Positions 42,863 through 53,704 are shown, counted from the stretch's first letter. The stretch is DNA of 64,000 bases from Massilia sp. PDC64 (GCF_900101265.1 NZ_FMZS01000001.1:310001-374000), one strand, 5' to 3'. Notes: generated by a model not told the origin, from the letters alone. A program made the numbers and translations.

Positions 42863-43921
42863 TCAGGCACCGTATTGTTGGCCGACCCAGGCGCGGTAGT
42901 TGCCGCTCGTCACGTGCTGGACCCACTCCTGGTTGTCGAGGTACCACTGCACCGTCTTGCGGATGCCGGTCTCGAACGTCTCGGCCGGCTTCCAGCCCAG
43001 CTCACGCTCGAGCTTGGTCGCATCGATCGCGTAGCGGCGGTCATGGCCGGGGCGGTCCGTCACGAACGTGATCTGGGTCGCGTACGACTGGCCATCCGCG
43101 CGCGGGCTCAGTTCGTCGAGGATCGCGCACAGCGTCTTCACGACGTCGAGGTTGGCCTTCTCGTTCCAGCCGCCCACGTTGTAGACCTCGCCCAGCTGGC
43201 CCGCTTCGAGCACGCGGCGGATGGCCGAGCAGTGATCCTTCACGTACAGCCAGTCGCGGATCTGCTGGCCGTCGCCATAGATCGGCAGCGGCTTGCCGGC
43301 CAGCGCATTGTGGATGCACAGCGGGATCAGCTTTTCCGGGAAGTGGTACGGGCCATAATTGTTCGAGCAATTGGTGGTCAGCACCGGCAGGCCGTACGTG
43401 TGGTGGTAGGCGCGCACGAGGTGGTCGCTGGCCGCCTTGCTGGCGGAGTACGGGCTGTTCGGTTCGTAGCGATTCGTCTCGCGGAAGGCCGGGTCGTCCT
43501 TGCCGAGCGAGCCGTAGACTTCGTCGGTCGACACGTGCAGGAAGCGGAACGCGGCCTTGCGGTCGTCCGGCAGCGCGCCCCAGTATTCGCGCACGGCTTC
43601 GAGCAGGTGGAAGGTGCCGACGATGTTCGTCTGGATGAATTCGCCCGGGCCATGGATGCTGCGGTCCACGTGGCTCTCGGCCGCGAAGTTCACGACGGCG
43701 CGCGGCTGGTGTTCCTGCAGCAGGCGGCGTACAAGATCCACGTCGCCGATGTCGCCCTGCACGAAGATGTGCTGCGGGTTGTCGCGCAGGCTCGCCAGGT
43801 TCTCGAGGTTGCCGGCATACGTCAGCTTGTCGAGGTTGATGACCGGCTCGTCGGTCAGTGCGCACCAGTCCAGCACGAAGTTACTGCCGATAAAGCCGGC
43901 GCCGCCTGTCGTCAAAATCAT
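42863..43921 (-). CDS. rfbB: dTDP-glucose 4,6-dehydratase
   Basis: Second step of dTDP-L-rhamnose synthesis. The 352-aa extended SDR starts '[19 protein letters not shown]' behind GGAGAG; a longer frame to 44020 lacks a ribosome-binding site. It shows '[10 protein letters not shown]', the catalytic YSASK and '[15 protein letters not shown]', a dehydratase signature. It lies 58 bp after the YjbH-PAP2 gene. Confidence 0.96.
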   Translation of the reverse strand: MILTTGGAGFIGSNFVLDWCALTDEPVINLDKLTYAGNLENLASLRDNPQHIFVQGDIGDVDLVRRLLQEHQPRAVVNFAAESHVDRSIHGPGEFIQTNIVGTFHLLEAVREYWGALPDDRKAAFRFLHVSTDEVYGSLGKDDPAFRETNRYEPNSPYSASKAASDHLVRAYHHTYGLPVLTTNCSNNYGPYHFPEKLIPLCIHNALAGKPLPIYGDGQQIRDWLYVKDHCSAIRRVLEAGQLGEVYNVGGWNEKANLDVVKTLCAILDELSPRADGQSYATQITFVTDRPGHDRRYAIDATKLERELGWKPAETFETGIRKTVQWYLDNQEWVQHVTSGNYRAWVGQQYGA

Positions 43922-43979
43922 TTGTTTTCTCTCCGGTTTGGCGGGGGCGGCTGGCGGTCCCGCGCTGCCCGCCCGTTCA

Positions 43980-46853
43980 TTAATAATTGCCGAACCAGGC
44001 CACGCCGAGGGATTTCGCACCCGGCGTCACGGCAAAGCTGGTACGTACATCGTTACGCTGAGCCTGCCACAACCAGCCGCCGACAGCCATGCCGAGCACG
44101 CCACCGGCCACGACATCGGACACCCAGTGCTGGCGCCCCGCGGTGCGGCCCAGGGAACTGGCGGCGGCCAGGCCGTACAGCCAGGGCGCATCGTATTCCT
44201 GGGCGAACGGCGTCACCGCCGCGAACGCCACGCTGGCGTGGTTGGACGGGAACGACGCATTCGAACGATCCGACGCCCTGCCCCACTGGCCCCGCTCCTC
44301 ATTCGGCCGTGCGCGTCCTGCGACATGTTTCGCTCCGATCGACAGGGCCGCGGCGCCGACGACCGATTCCAGCGAGATGATACCAATGTTTTGCATGCGC
44401 GCATCGCCGAATGCAACCGCACCGGCGGCCGCGCCGACCAGCACGACAGGCGCTGCCTTGCCGACGTTGTCCCAGGCGCGTGCGAGGCTGGAATCCTGGT
44501 GCTTCTTCATGAAACGGTCCACGGGTTTGTCGAGCAACGCCCCGGCCAGGATCGCACCGCCGCCGATGATGGCGCCGTTACCCCATTGCGGCAGGGTCGG
44601 CGTCGACTTGACGGACTGTTCCACGCGCATGCGGAACAGCGGCCACGGATTGGGCAATGCGTCGACCGGCGGATTCACGGCCGGCAGGTTTTGCTCGTCG
44701 CGCCGCTCGGCGAAGTTGCCGAGGCCGTCGAACGTGGTCAGGTCGCGGCGCGGCTGCTCGACGAGGTCGTACAGGTCGCCAGGGCTTGCCACCATCTGGC
44801 CGACGTCGCGCGTCCACGGCGCCAGCGCCACACCCGCGCTGGCCTGCGTGTCGGACGGCAGCATGATGTTCAGCGGCACCGACAGGAAGATTCCCTTGTC
44901 GTTGTAAGGGTTCGACGGCGTGCCCGGATTCGTGATGTCCTTGCCGCTCGTCTTCGTGTACCAGGCGCCGATCTCCACGCCGGACAGGAAGCGACGCTTG
45001 AATTCCAGGCGCACGCCATTGTCCTTGGCGAGGAAGCGGCCGGCACGCGCCGTCGCGGTGACGTCGTACGGCAACTTGTAATGCAGGGCCGCGAACCCGG
45101 TGACGGTTTTATAGTCGCGCTTGTCGAACCAGCCCTTGACGCCGCGCTGCTGCAGGGCATCGACCGTGACGTCGGCGGCCCAGCGGCTGTCCTTCGGCAG
45201 GTACAGCATCTGGCCACCGACGCCACGGTACATCTCTTCATACAGGCCGCCGGACAGGCGCGCATACACGCGTTCGGCCGGCATCATGTACTGGTTGAGC
45301 ATGAGGCGGTTCAGCTTGAAGCGATGCCCGCGCTTGTAGTCGGCGATATCCGTGCGCACGTGCGGCAACAGGCTGTTGGACGGCTGCGTCACGCCCGACA
45401 CGTTCTCGAGCGCTGTCAGCTTCAGGTCGCTGTTCAGGTACAGTCCTTGCGCCAGGCGCCGGTCGTAGTTGGCCGCGGCCCACAACTCGTAGCGCAGGGC
45501 GCCGCTCGGGTCGTTGAAGAAGAACGAGACCTTGGGAATGACCTTGAAGCGGTTCGCCTCGCGGTCTTCCGACGCGAGCTGCACCGTGTTGCCGTCGCGG
45601 CCGACCTGCACCTGCAGCTCGGCACCCTCGTCCTTCACCGCGGCCAGCAAGCCGCTGTGATCCTCGCCGACCTTGTCGTCCGGGCGCGCATAGCGCACGA
45701 CCACCGTCTGCAGGAAACTGTCGCGGTCGACCAATCCCGTCAGGTAATCGGTCAGGCGCTGCAGGTCGATGAACTCGTAGGTCGCGACCGGCTGCTCCAG
45801 CCGCGTGTACGTGACCTGGATGGCACGCGTACCCTGCGGGGCAAAGGCGAGTGCCGTGCGCGCGGCGCGGCCGACGGCGCGGCCCATGTTGGAGATGCGG
45901 CTGCTGGTCAGCGACAGCTTGAGCGTGCGGTCCTCGAACGTCACGCGGACGTTCTTGAAATCCTGTTTGACGAGCGCCTGCACCAGCTCGGCGCCATGGC
46001 TGGCCTCCTGCTGCCATTGCTCGGCGCTGACGCGCGGTGGCGCCTTCTTCGGGTCGAACGGCGCCGGCTCGTACAGCTTGGGGATGAATTCGCGCTCGGA
46101 AAACGGAATGCTCAGGTAGGCGTTGGCGCTGAAGTGGTCGCGGTGGCGCGCCACCTGCGCGCCCAACCAGCCCCAGCGATATTCGACACCGACCGCTGGC
46201 CCCTTGCGGCGCTGGCCCGCGGCCGTGTCGGCCGCATGAAAGTCCTTGGTGTAATCGTTGGCATCGTATTCGCCGACGACGGCGAATCCAGGTACTGAGG
46301 TCGGCGCCCAGCGGGCTCCGGCGAACACGCCGCCTGGACGCCGCTTGCCGACACCCACACTGACCTCGACGTTACGGGCCGCACCGAACGCTTTCGACGC
46401 GACGACAAAGTGGCCCTTGAACAGCTCCGTCCCCTGCATGTCGGTCGCCCCGACGGCGACGGCCGGCAACCACGTCGACTCGCCCCACAGCCGCAGCTTG
46501 GCATCGACGACCTTGTCCTTGTAGCGGCCATATGCGCCTCCGTACCCGTCCGACTGGTTCGCGAAGCCCTGGATGCCCGTGATCGACACGTACCGGCCGG
46601 TCACCTGCAGGAACGGCAGGACGGTCGCGGTCGCCCAGAAGCTGCCGTAAGGGCGGTCGTAGCCATAGCCCGTAGTCACGGTGCCGTCCGCTTCAACTGC
46701 GGCGTTAGGCATGTTGATGTAGCCGGACTGGCCCTGGACGGTAGGCGTCGCGGCCGAAGCACTGGCGGTGGACAGCAGGAGCGCGCTGTACCAGGAAAAT
46801 TTAATTGGATGTTTTAGTACAGTCAGCACGAATTTACTCAGCGAACCGGTCAT
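43980..46853 (-). CDS. YjbH-like outer-membrane polysaccharide protein fused to a PAP2 phosphatase
   Basis: A 957-aa two-part protein. After a signal-like start (about 1-35), residues ~36-700 match the YjbH family ('[11 protein letters not shown]', '[22 protein letters not shown]', '[20 protein letters not shown]'), a predicted outer-membrane barrel linked to exopolysaccharide. Residues ~780-957 form a type 2 phosphatidic acid phosphatase domain with KxxxxxxRP ('KHVAGRARP'), PSNH (about 869-872) and R-x5-H-x3-D ('[12 protein letters not shown]'). All catalytic residues are present; the usual PSGH is PSNH and the Ser of SR is Gly. It may recycle undecaprenyl pyrophosphate or dephosphorylate a glycan or lipid; where the domain sits relative to the membrane is unclear. 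It is upstream of rfbBDAC. Confidence 0.85.
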   Translation of the reverse strand: MTGSLSKFVLTVLKHPIKFSWYSALLLSTASASAATPTVQGQSGYINMPNAAVEADGTVTTGYGYDRPYGSFWATATVLPFLQVTGRYVSITGIQGFANQSDGYGGAYGRYKDKVVDAKLRLWGESTWLPAVAVGATDMQGTELFKGHFVVASKAFGAARNVEVSVGVGKRRPGGVFAGARWAPTSVPGFAVVGEYDANDYTKDFHAADTAAGQRRKGPAVGVEYRWGWLGAQVARHRDHFSANAYLSIPFSEREFIPKLYEPAPFDPKKAPPRVSAEQWQQEASHGAELVQALVKQDFKNVRVTFEDRTLKLSLTSSRISNMGRAVGRAARTALAFAPQGTRAIQVTYTRLEQPVATYEFIDLQRLTDYLTGLVDRDSFLQTVVVRYARPDDKVGEDHSGLLAAVKDEGAELQVQVGRDGNTVQLASEDREANRFKVIPKVSFFFNDPSGALRYELWAAANYDRRLAQGLYLNSDLKLTALENVSGVTQPSNSLLPHVRTDIADYKRGHRFKLNRLMLNQYMMPAERVYARLSGGLYEEMYRGVGGQMLYLPKDSRWAADVTVDALQQRGVKGWFDKRDYKTVTGFAALHYKLPYDVTATARAGRFLAKDNGVRLEFKRRFLSGVEIGAWYTKTSGKDITNPGTPSNPYNDKGIFLSVPLNIMLPSDTQASAGVALAPWTRDVGQMVASPGDLYDLVEQPRRDLTTFDGLGNFAERRDEQNLPAVNPPVDALPNPWPLFRMRVEQSVKSTPTLPQWGNGAIIGGGAILAGALLDKPVDRFMKKHQDSSLARAWDNVGKAAPVVLVGAAAGAVAFGDARMQNIGIISLESVVGAAALSIGAKHVAGRARPNEERGQWGRASDRSNASFPSNHASVAFAAVTPFAQEYDAPWLYGLAAASSLGRTAGRQHWVSDVVAGGVLGMAVGGWLWQAQRNDVRTSFAVTPGAKSLGVAWFGNY

Positions 46854-46977
46854 GCCCGACTTTGCGCACTTCCGGTGGTCAGCCCAGCTGGACGAAAGTT
46901 GGCAAGTTTACCATCCGAAACAGGGCGGGCCAAGCGAACGCCCGCGATAACGCGCGCGTGCCGGCCCAGGCCACAGA

Positions 46978-48150
46978 TCAGGAATTGATTTGCTCCGGCA
47001 TCAGTTCCGCCATATCGGTCTCTACCGGCAGCGGGCGGACGACCGCATCGAGCGCCTGGAGGTATTTCTGGATCACGATCTGCTCGTCGAATTGCGTCTC
47101 GACCTTGCGGCGTCCTGCGGCCCCCATCGCCAGACGCTGCTCGGCCGGCAACGCAATCATCGCAAGCATTTTCTCTGCGAGCGAGGCCGGATTCTTCACT
47201 TCGCACAACAGGCCGGTGACCTGATCGTCGACGGCGTCGCGACATCCGACCACATCGGTTGCAATGATCGGCAGCGACATCGCGGCGGCCTCGAGCAACG
47301 AACGCGGCACGCCTTCACGGTACGACGGCAACACGACACAGTCGGTGCTGGACAGATAAGGCCGGACGTCGTCGGTCTTTCCGTGATAGATCACCAGACC
47401 TTCGTCCTGCCATTCGGCCAGCCTTTGCGCCGGGATGGCGTTCGGATTGCCCGTTCCGGCGCCACCCAGCAAATGGAACTCGACCGCGCGATGCGTCCGC
47501 CGTACATGCCGGGCCGCTTCGACGAACTCCTCGACGCCTTTATCCTTGAGCATGCGCGCGACGAGAAGAAAACGGAACGGCCGCGTTTCCACGCCGTCTG
47601 CAGGCGCAAGTTTGTAGTGATTCAAATTCAGCCCTGAACCGGGGACAAGACTGGTGATCTGTTGTCGAACGAGACCGGAGCGGGTAAACAACGCCAGGTC
47701 GTCCGCATTCTGAAAAAAAACTTTATGCGAACGCTTCAACGCGACCTTGTACAGCGTGCGAACGATTTTCGTGATGAAGCTGTCGCGGATGAATGTGGCG
47801 CCAAGGCCGGCGATATTGTTGATCACGGGGATGCCGAGCGCATGCGCGGCAAGGGAACCATATACATTCGGCTTCACCGTATAGCCGAGAAACGCGTAAG
47901 GCTTCAGGAAACGCAAGACCCGATAATAACGCGCCAGCAAGAGCATATCGCGTCCCGGATGGGTACCGTTATTATCCATTGGGAGATCGATAACTTGGCA
48001 CCCCAGATCGCGCAACTTCTGTGAATAGTCGTCCTTCGGCGCAAGTGCTACGACATCATAACCTTCCTGGAGCAACGCTCTGATCAATCCGGCGCGGAAA
48101 TTATAGATATTCCATGCCGTATTAATCGAGATAACAATCTTGCGCTTCAT
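46978..48150 (-). CDS. Glycosyltransferase family 4 (PglA/WbpX-like)
   Basis: Cytoplasmic GT-B glycosyltransferase of 390 aa. The N-terminus 'KRKIVISINTAWNIYNFRAGLIRALLQEGYDVVALAP' is typical of the acceptor domain. The C-terminal donor domain has 'VARMLKDKGVEEFVEAA' and the E-x7-E motif in 'REGVPRSLLEAAAM'. It adds a sugar to the lipid-linked repeat; donor and linkage cannot be read from sequence. A strong terminator (48204-48235) lies just upstream, so it probably has its own promoter or depends on read-through. Confidence 0.9.
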   Translation of the reverse strand: MKRKIVISINTAWNIYNFRAGLIRALLQEGYDVVALAPKDDYSQKLRDLGCQVIDLPMDNNGTHPGRDMLLLARYYRVLRFLKPYAFLGYTVKPNVYGSLAAHALGIPVINNIAGLGATFIRDSFITKIVRTLYKVALKRSHKVFFQNADDLALFTRSGLVRQQITSLVPGSGLNLNHYKLAPADGVETRPFRFLLVARMLKDKGVEEFVEAARHVRRTHRAVEFHLLGGAGTGNPNAIPAQRLAEWQDEGLVIYHGKTDDVRPYLSSTDCVVLPSYREGVPRSLLEAAAMSLPIIATDVVGCRDAVDDQVTGLLCEVKNPASLAEKMLAMIALPAEQRLAMGAAGRRKVETQFDEQIVIQKYLQALDAVVRPLPVETDMAELMPEQINS

Positions 48151-48203
48151 CTATCTTTATTGCTTACAGTTATATCACGTATGACATGAAATATTGCATA
48201 CAT

Positions 48204-48235
48204 AAAAAATCCGCGTCATCGACGCGGATCAATTT
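48204..48235. terminator. Rho-independent terminator downstream of the AsnB-like gene
   Basis: ATCCGCGTC (48209... read to 48217) and GACGCGGAT (48221-48229) form a 9-bp stem with the loop ATC. The A-run 48204-48209 gives six T on the minus strand, and TTTTT follows on the plus strand at 48233-48237. It divides the leftward polysaccharide cluster between the AsnB-like gene and the next glycosyltransferase. Confidence 0.85.
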
Positions 48236-48301
48236 TTCCCGAGTAACAGGATAGCGCAACGGGGGCTGTTGCGCTAAGAATTAAATCGCTACTGTTGCAA
48301 A

Positions 48302-50269
48302 TTAATGGTTTTGCTCGTACCAGGCCTGGAACATCAATACGTCCCACAGGTGGGCCTGCCAGTTGCGATGGCCCGAGAGGTGCTCTTCCCATTTCCGGCG
48401 TATGGGCTCCGGATGGAAGAACCCTTCATCCCGCAGCCTGCGCTCGTCGAGAAGCGTCTCCGCCCATTCGCGGAGCGGCCCGCGCAACCAGTCCCCGATC
48501 GGCACCGCGAAGCCCATCTTCGGACGCTCGATGAGCGACTTCGGCACGTGCCTGTACAGCACCTGGCGCAGCGCCCACTTGCTTTGCCCGTCGCGCAGCT
48601 TCAACGACTGCGGCAGGCGCCACGCAAATTCCACCACCCGGTGGTCGAGCAACGGCACCCGAGTCTCCAATGACACACCCATGGCTGCGCGATCGACTTT
48701 TGCCAGAATGTCGTCTGGCAGGTAGGTGATCAGGTCGAGTGCCATCATGCGTTGCGCTTGGTCGAATCCGTCCAGGCGTGGCGCGTTCTCGACGAGAAGC
48801 GTAGGTGGCTGATATCCGCCGATGACGACCTCAGCGGGGTCGAACCAATGTGAGCAAAGGTTCAAGTACAACGAGTCCAGGTTTTTGGATGTAAGTACTG
48901 AAGCCCCTTTGTGCAACTTGTCCCCAAGGTTCTCAAAGCGGAGAGAAGGCGGTATTACACCTTTGATGCCACCAGCAAGAGCGTTCCATCGCTGTGGCGA
49001 CAGGCTCCGTATCCCGGAGGCAGCGAGCCGCCGAATCAGCTGAGGCGCCACGCTGATATTGTTCCACATGCGTGCAGCAACTTTATAGCGTGTGTATCCA
49101 CAGAACAGCTCATCACCTGCGTCGCCAGACAACGAAACCGTAACGTGTTGCCGAGCCAGGCGCGAAACCAGATAAGTCGGAATCTGCGACGAATCGGAAA
49201 ATGGTTCGTTATAAAGCGTGGGCAACGCCGGAATCACCTCGAGGGCCTCGCGCGACGTTACATACAGCTCCGTGTGATCTGTCTTGAGATGCGTGGCCAC
49301 CGCTTTGGCGTGTTCCGCCTCGTTGTAGCCCGCCTCATGAAAACCGATACTGAACGTCTTGACCGGACGGGAGGCCTGAGCCTGCATCAACGCGACGACA
49401 GTCGACGAATCGACGCCGCCGGACAAAAACGCGCCGAGCGGCACGTCTGCCATCATCTGCTGCTGGATCGCATCCTTCAGTAAAGTTTCGAGTTCGCTGA
49501 CAGCCTGCTCGGCGGAGCCCATGTAGGGGTGGCGTACACCGTGTTCCGCTGCGGTGACTGCAGACCAGTACGTAACGAATTCTGGATCGCGCTGACGTAA
49601 CGACACCGTGAGCATCTGTCCAGGCGACAATTTCGAGATACCTTCGTAAATCGAATACGGCGCAGGAATATAATTATTCCTAAGCAATAAGCTCAACGCG
49701 CCGCGATCGATCTTGTTGACGAATCGCGGATGCGCGCGGAGCGCATTCAACTCCGAACCGAACAGGAATATGGCCTGATCGCCTTGCCCCTGCCAGCCAT
49801 AATACATAGGCTTTTCGCCCAAGCGGTCGCGGATGAGCGTCAGCGTTCTGAGCTCACGGTCCCATACGGCGATGGCAAACATGCCGATCGACCGCTCGAC
49901 AGTCTTCTGGATGCCCCAGGCATCAAACCCGGCGAGCAGCGTTTCAGTATCGGAGTGTCCACGCCAGGCAGGAGCCTGGCCGGCAGCCTCAATTTCATGC
50001 CGTAACAGCATGTGATTGTATATTTCGCCGTTAAACGCGATCACATAGCGACCGCTGGCGGAAGGCATCGGTTGATGCCCCGCCGGCGACAGATCGACGA
50101 TTGCCAAGCGCCGGTGGCCGAGTCCGATACGGCCATCCTCGCAGATCCAAGAACCAGAATCATCCGGTCCGCGATTGAAGATCGCGTCGGTCATGCGCCC
50201 GATGACGGCAAGCGCATCCGCTTTCCCACCATCGAAGCCATTCCCTAGAAAGCCAACCAATCCACACAT
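48302..50269 (-). CDS. asnB: Glutamine-hydrolysing asparagine synthase-type amidotransferase
   Basis: A 655-aa AsnB-family enzyme. The catalytic N-terminal Cys2 ('MCGLVGFLGN') starts the glutaminase domain (about 1-230). The synthase domain has the PP-loop 'LSGGVDSS' and 'LSGDAGDELFCGYTRY'. In polysaccharide clusters such enzymes often amidate a uronic acid carboxylate rather than make asparagine. The TviB- and TviC-like genes upstream, which would make a HexNAc uronic acid, support that reading here. An AGGA site precedes the ATG, and an 816-bp non-coding gap lies upstream. Confidence 0.9.
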   Translation of the reverse strand: MCGLVGFLGNGFDGGKADALAVIGRMTDAIFNRGPDDSGSWICEDGRIGLGHRRLAIVDLSPAGHQPMPSASGRYVIAFNGEIYNHMLLRHEIEAAGQAPAWRGHSDTETLLAGFDAWGIQKTVERSIGMFAIAVWDRELRTLTLIRDRLGEKPMYYGWQGQGDQAIFLFGSELNALRAHPRFVNKIDRGALSLLLRNNYIPAPYSIYEGISKLSPGQMLTVSLRQRDPEFVTYWSAVTAAEHGVRHPYMGSAEQAVSELETLLKDAIQQQMMADVPLGAFLSGGVDSSTVVALMQAQASRPVKTFSIGFHEAGYNEAEHAKAVATHLKTDHTELYVTSREALEVIPALPTLYNEPFSDSSQIPTYLVSRLARQHVTVSLSGDAGDELFCGYTRYKVAARMWNNISVAPQLIRRLAASGIRSLSPQRWNALAGGIKGVIPPSLRFENLGDKLHKGASVLTSKNLDSLYLNLCSHWFDPAEVVIGGYQPPTLLVENAPRLDGFDQAQRMMALDLITYLPDDILAKVDRAAMGVSLETRVPLLDHRVVEFAWRLPQSLKLRDGQSKWALRQVLYRHVPKSLIERPKMGFAVPIGDWLRGPLREWAETLLDERRLRDEGFFHPEPIRRKWEEHLSGHRNWQAHLWDVLMFQAWYEQNH

Positions 50270-51085
50270 CAGTGACAGTCCTGTTTACCTGTTTATTAGT
50301 TTTTTTGTAGATGACTATGAAACACTCTCTCATCCGCCTGTTACTGAACCTGATGCGGATACGGGTAATTTCTGAAGCTAAGTTCTGCCGCGCCATCACA
50401 ACAAATCTGACTCTGCACAGCAGCGGCAAGTACAAGGCGATCTCCAGCCGTCCCGCTGCGCCTCTGGGCAGCATCGCAATATCGCCGAAAACTATCGTAA
50501 CGCACGACAAAGACGCGGCGATGACACCGCCGGCACATTGGACGGCTTTGCACAGCATGTATAGCAAAACAAATTGTCCTAACGAGATGCACAGACCACG
50601 CGCGTCAGCTCCCACGACAACTCGATATCTTCAGAGACCGCGATAATACGATCCGGCACCATGCCCTGTATTTACCGAGATCATAACCTGCTCAACCATC
50701 GGAAATCCAGAGCTATTTCATGATTTTTTAATAGCGCCACCGGTGCTGGCTGCTAAAAATCGCAACATTAGCAAAACTACGATCATTTACATTGCTACAC
50801 ATGTATTATCGAGACGAAGTGAATAATCACATTTTTTCAAAACGCCAAAATACACGAATTTTTACGAAAGGAGTCGAGGACACAGTGAAGCATCTTGGTC
50901 AAAGATAAGCTCAACTGCAACGGAACACGTATCAAATAACTGCGATGTTTGGCGGAATCCGTCAAGTCGATCAGTCAGCCCAAACACCAAAAGATATCGG
51001 CGCTGATATCGACATAACATCATTACCACCCTGTCTCTATAAGCTCACCATCTCGACATTCGCACCGGGCATTTCCTCTCAAAAC
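50270..51085. other. 816-bp AT-rich gap without a supported gene
   Basis: No frame here looks like a protein: the longest open frames have mixed composition, no ribosome-binding site and no recognisable motif. Visible structure: TGCTAA-N11-TTAGCA (50751-50773), which contains GCAACATTAGC (50762-50772), and a GATATC-GGCGCT-GATATC near-palindrome (50993-51010). The promoter for the AsnB-like gene is probably at the left end. It could also hold a small RNA, a degraded gene or a recombination scar; I cannot decide. Confidence 0.4.
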
Positions 51086-52222
51086 TCAGATGTCACGTTC
51101 GGAAAGCGCATGATAAACTGAATCAAAACGCTCACGCACACGCTCCATCGTGAATTCGGCATGAATACGTTCTCGAGCTTTCTTACCCAACGCCTCCCTT
51201 TCGTCAGCAGGCATTGTCAACAACCTTTCTATACCCGTAGCTAAAGCCGCTGAATTCTCCCTGGGCACTACGATTCCCGTCTCCCCTACCAGGAACGCTG
51301 CATCCCCGACATTTGTAACAACACACGGCACCCCCATCGCCATTGCCTCACCGACAACATTGGGAAAGCCCTCGGTGCGGGACGACAAGCAAAAAATATC
51401 CATTGCGCTCAGACATTTAGGCACATCGGAGCGCTCACCCAGCAAAACAAAACGATCAGGAAATCCGGTGTCAAGAATCCATTGGTTGAGCTCGATATTC
51501 GACGAATCCAATCCTCTTCCAACTAGCAAAAAACGCAAGTCGGGGAACTTTTCGCAAAGCAAGCCCGCCGCTTGGACAAAGTTCTTATGATCCTTCGCCA
51601 GATTAAATCGCCCCAATGTTCCAATCACTAAATTTTTAGTGGAAAAACCGTATTGTTCGCGAAAAGCGGTTCGTTCGCCCGGAAGCACCTTTAGGTGGTC
51701 GATGTTAAAACCGTTGGGAATGACCACCATACGTTTATCATCATAACCTGCACGCGCATGGACTCGACGAGATGCATTCGCTGCACATACAATTTTGCGC
51801 GGTATTACTCTGGAAAGAAGAGCACAAAGATACATCACGAATGTGGTTGCACGGACTCCCCCTGCATTGACGTCGGTCGTTCTGACGCCCCAGATAATAT
51901 TCGAATTTCCAGAGACGCGTGCAGCAAGCCCCCCTAATAAATCGGCATGGTACATCCATGTCTGGACGACATCCGGACGAGTCTTGCGTAATATCCTGAC
52001 CAGGGCCACGAGAACACGAGGTACATCCAACGCCGACCGCATCCCAATGACCGCAACAGGAATACCCGCCGCCTTCATTTGTTCGCCCACTACACCGATC
52101 TGAGTCAGGGAAATGACACTATGAGAATATCCGCTTGCCGCTGGATATGACTCCACCAGACGTTTCAGCATTAGCTCGGCACCGCCTACATTTAAGCCGA
52201 TGATCACATGTGCAATTCGCAT
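51086..52222 (-). CDS. Glycosyltransferase family 4
   Basis: GT-B glycosyltransferase of 378 aa. The start 'MRIAHVIIGLNVGGAELMLKRLVES' is the usual GT4 N-terminus with the GGAE motif. The donor-binding half contains 'IGTLGRFNLAKDHKNFVQAA' and the E-x7-E motif in 'TEGFPNVVGEAMAMGVP'. A 254-bp gap separates it from the upstream epimerase and an 816-bp gap follows it. It shares the lower GC of the 50-60 kb segment. Confidence 0.92.
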   Translation of the reverse strand: MRIAHVIIGLNVGGAELMLKRLVESYPAASGYSHSVISLTQIGVVGEQMKAAGIPVAVIGMRSALDVPRVLVALVRILRKTRPDVVQTWMYHADLLGGLAARVSGNSNIIWGVRTTDVNAGGVRATTFVMYLCALLSRVIPRKIVCAANASRRVHARAGYDDKRMVVIPNGFNIDHLKVLPGERTAFREQYGFSTKNLVIGTLGRFNLAKDHKNFVQAAGLLCEKFPDLRFLLVGRGLDSSNIELNQWILDTGFPDRFVLLGERSDVPKCLSAMDIFCLSSRTEGFPNVVGEAMAMGVPCVVTNVGDAAFLVGETGIVVPRENSAALATGIERLLTMPADEREALGKKARERIHAEFTMERVRERFDSVYHALSERDI

Positions 52223-52476
52223 CGCAGAAAATCTTTATTTGTTAGCCAATTCGACTAGCCGTTCCGACCTTAAATATGCTTATTGCCGATCCAACTAACA
52301 TGACTCTTGATGAATTTTTTGACCAAAACGATGGCACCGAAGTGACAACAACGAATCAATCGAAACATTTGCGGAATCGCAATTGGAACATCGACGAGCA
52401 ATAGGATTGAATCACACGTTCGTCGATTATCTACCTTGTCCAAATTTAGCTCCGCATCTGGAGAAACACGGTAACG

Positions 52477-53514
52477 TTAATTCCGATAGCCGACGTTTTC
52501 AAGGTAATAATGCGTCGCTTCCTGCAAGCCACTTGCAACCCGATGCGTTGGTTCATATCCGAGGAGTTCGCAGATCTTGCTGATATCGGCCTGCGAATGT
52601 CTCACGTCGCCGGCGCGGAATTCGCGATATATTGGTTCCAAAGTCGAAACCTCGGGACGCTCAGCCGCTACAAGATCTCGGATCAGGTAGTAAAGCGAAT
52701 TCAGAGTCGTACGGTCGCCGAGCGCCAAGTTGTAGACCTGATTGACGGCTGCCTCAGACGTCGTCGTGGCGGCAAGCAAATTTGCCTGCACTACGTTTGC
52801 GATGAAACAGAAGTCTCTGCTGGTTTCACCATCGCCATTGATAAATACCGGTTCTGCATTCAGCAGTGCACGATACCACTTCGGAATTACGGCCGCATAT
52901 ACGCCGTCTGGATCCTGGCGCGGTCCAAATACATTGAAGTAGCGCAAACCTATCGTCTCGACCCCAAAACAACGCCCAAACACATTGGCGTAAAGTTCGT
53001 TGACGTACTTGGTAACAGCGTAGGGAGACAGGGGTTTCCCGATGACGTCCTCTACTTTCGGAAGGCCCGGATGATCGCCGTAAGTCGAGCTCGACGCAGC
53101 GTACACGAAACGCTTCACACCGGCATCTCGGCTCGCAATTAGCATATTGAGAAACCCATTGATATTCGTGTCGTTAGTACGCGCCGGATTTTCAATAGAG
53201 CGAGGAACACTGCCCAATGCCGCTTCGTGCAGCACATAATCGACTCCTTGAACCGCTTTGGCGCAGGCTGCGGATTCACGAATATCTCCCTCATGAAACT
53301 CAAACCGGTTCCACTGCTCGACACTAACAATTTTGCGAACAGCTTCCAGATTCTTCCTAAAGCCAGTTTCAAAATTATCCAGGCCGACCACGTGCTGATC
53401 TAGTTTCAACAGGGTTTCCAGTAAGTTTGAACCAATGAATCCGGCAACACCGGTAATCAGCCACGTTTTCGGATTTGCGCTCAGTTCTTCTTTTAATAAC
53501 TCATAACGATTCAT
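52477..53514 (-). CDS. tviC: UDP-N-acetylglucosamine (or its uronate) 4-epimerase, TviC/WbpP-like
   Basis: Extended SDR of 345 aa, the length of WbpP/TviC. The start '[38 protein letters not shown]' has the short helix before the Rossmann motif that marks this subgroup. Then come '[16 protein letters not shown]', '[16 protein letters not shown]' and the catalytic YAVTK. The ATG at 53514 follows GGAGAAATT. Together with the TviB-like dehydrogenase at the right edge it would give UDP-GalNAcA from UDP-GlcNAc, as in Vi antigen synthesis; substrate order is inferred. Confidence 0.88.
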   Translation of the reverse strand: MNRYELLKEELSANPKTWLITGVAGFIGSNLLETLLKLDQHVVGLDNFETGFRKNLEAVRKIVSVEQWNRFEFHEGDIRESAACAKAVQGVDYVLHEAALGSVPRSIENPARTNDTNINGFLNMLIASRDAGVKRFVYAASSSTYGDHPGLPKVEDVIGKPLSPYAVTKYVNELYANVFGRCFGVETIGLRYFNVFGPRQDPDGVYAAVIPKWYRALLNAEPVFINGDGETSRDFCFIANVVQANLLAATTTSEAAVNQVYNLALGDRTTLNSLYYLIRDLVAAERPEVSTLEPIYREFRAGDVRHSQADISKICELLGYEPTHRVASGLQEATHYYLENVGYRN

Positions 53515-53704
53515 TTTAATTTCTCCTGCACCGTCCGCAGCTTGCCGCAGACCGTATTTCAAATTCCAAAATATTTCAGCGATGCAATTACAAAAAACAT
53601 CAACCGTATCCAATATATCCCAGCCACAAGCAGCAACGCTAAAGAATGCTTATAACACTTCAAGCATAGCTTCGGATCCAAACCACTTCATATGCCCCGT
53701 CATT

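Noticed and set aside
43557..46298. Long rightward open frame (about 900 codons) antisense to the YjbH-PAP2 gene and rfbB
   Set aside because: Arg/Ala/His-rich translation without domains, opposite a gene with clear motifs: an antisense shadow from high GC and codon bias.
50311..50646. 111-codon rightward frame upstream of the AsnB-like gene
   Set aside because: Mixed composition, no signal or fold pattern and no ribosome-binding site; it overlaps the expected promoter.
50885..50908. Possible 7-codon leader peptide (GTG...TAA) after AAAGGAG in the 816-bp gap
   Set aside because: The spacing from the purine stretch is too long and it faces away from the neighbouring genes; no attenuator hairpin follows.
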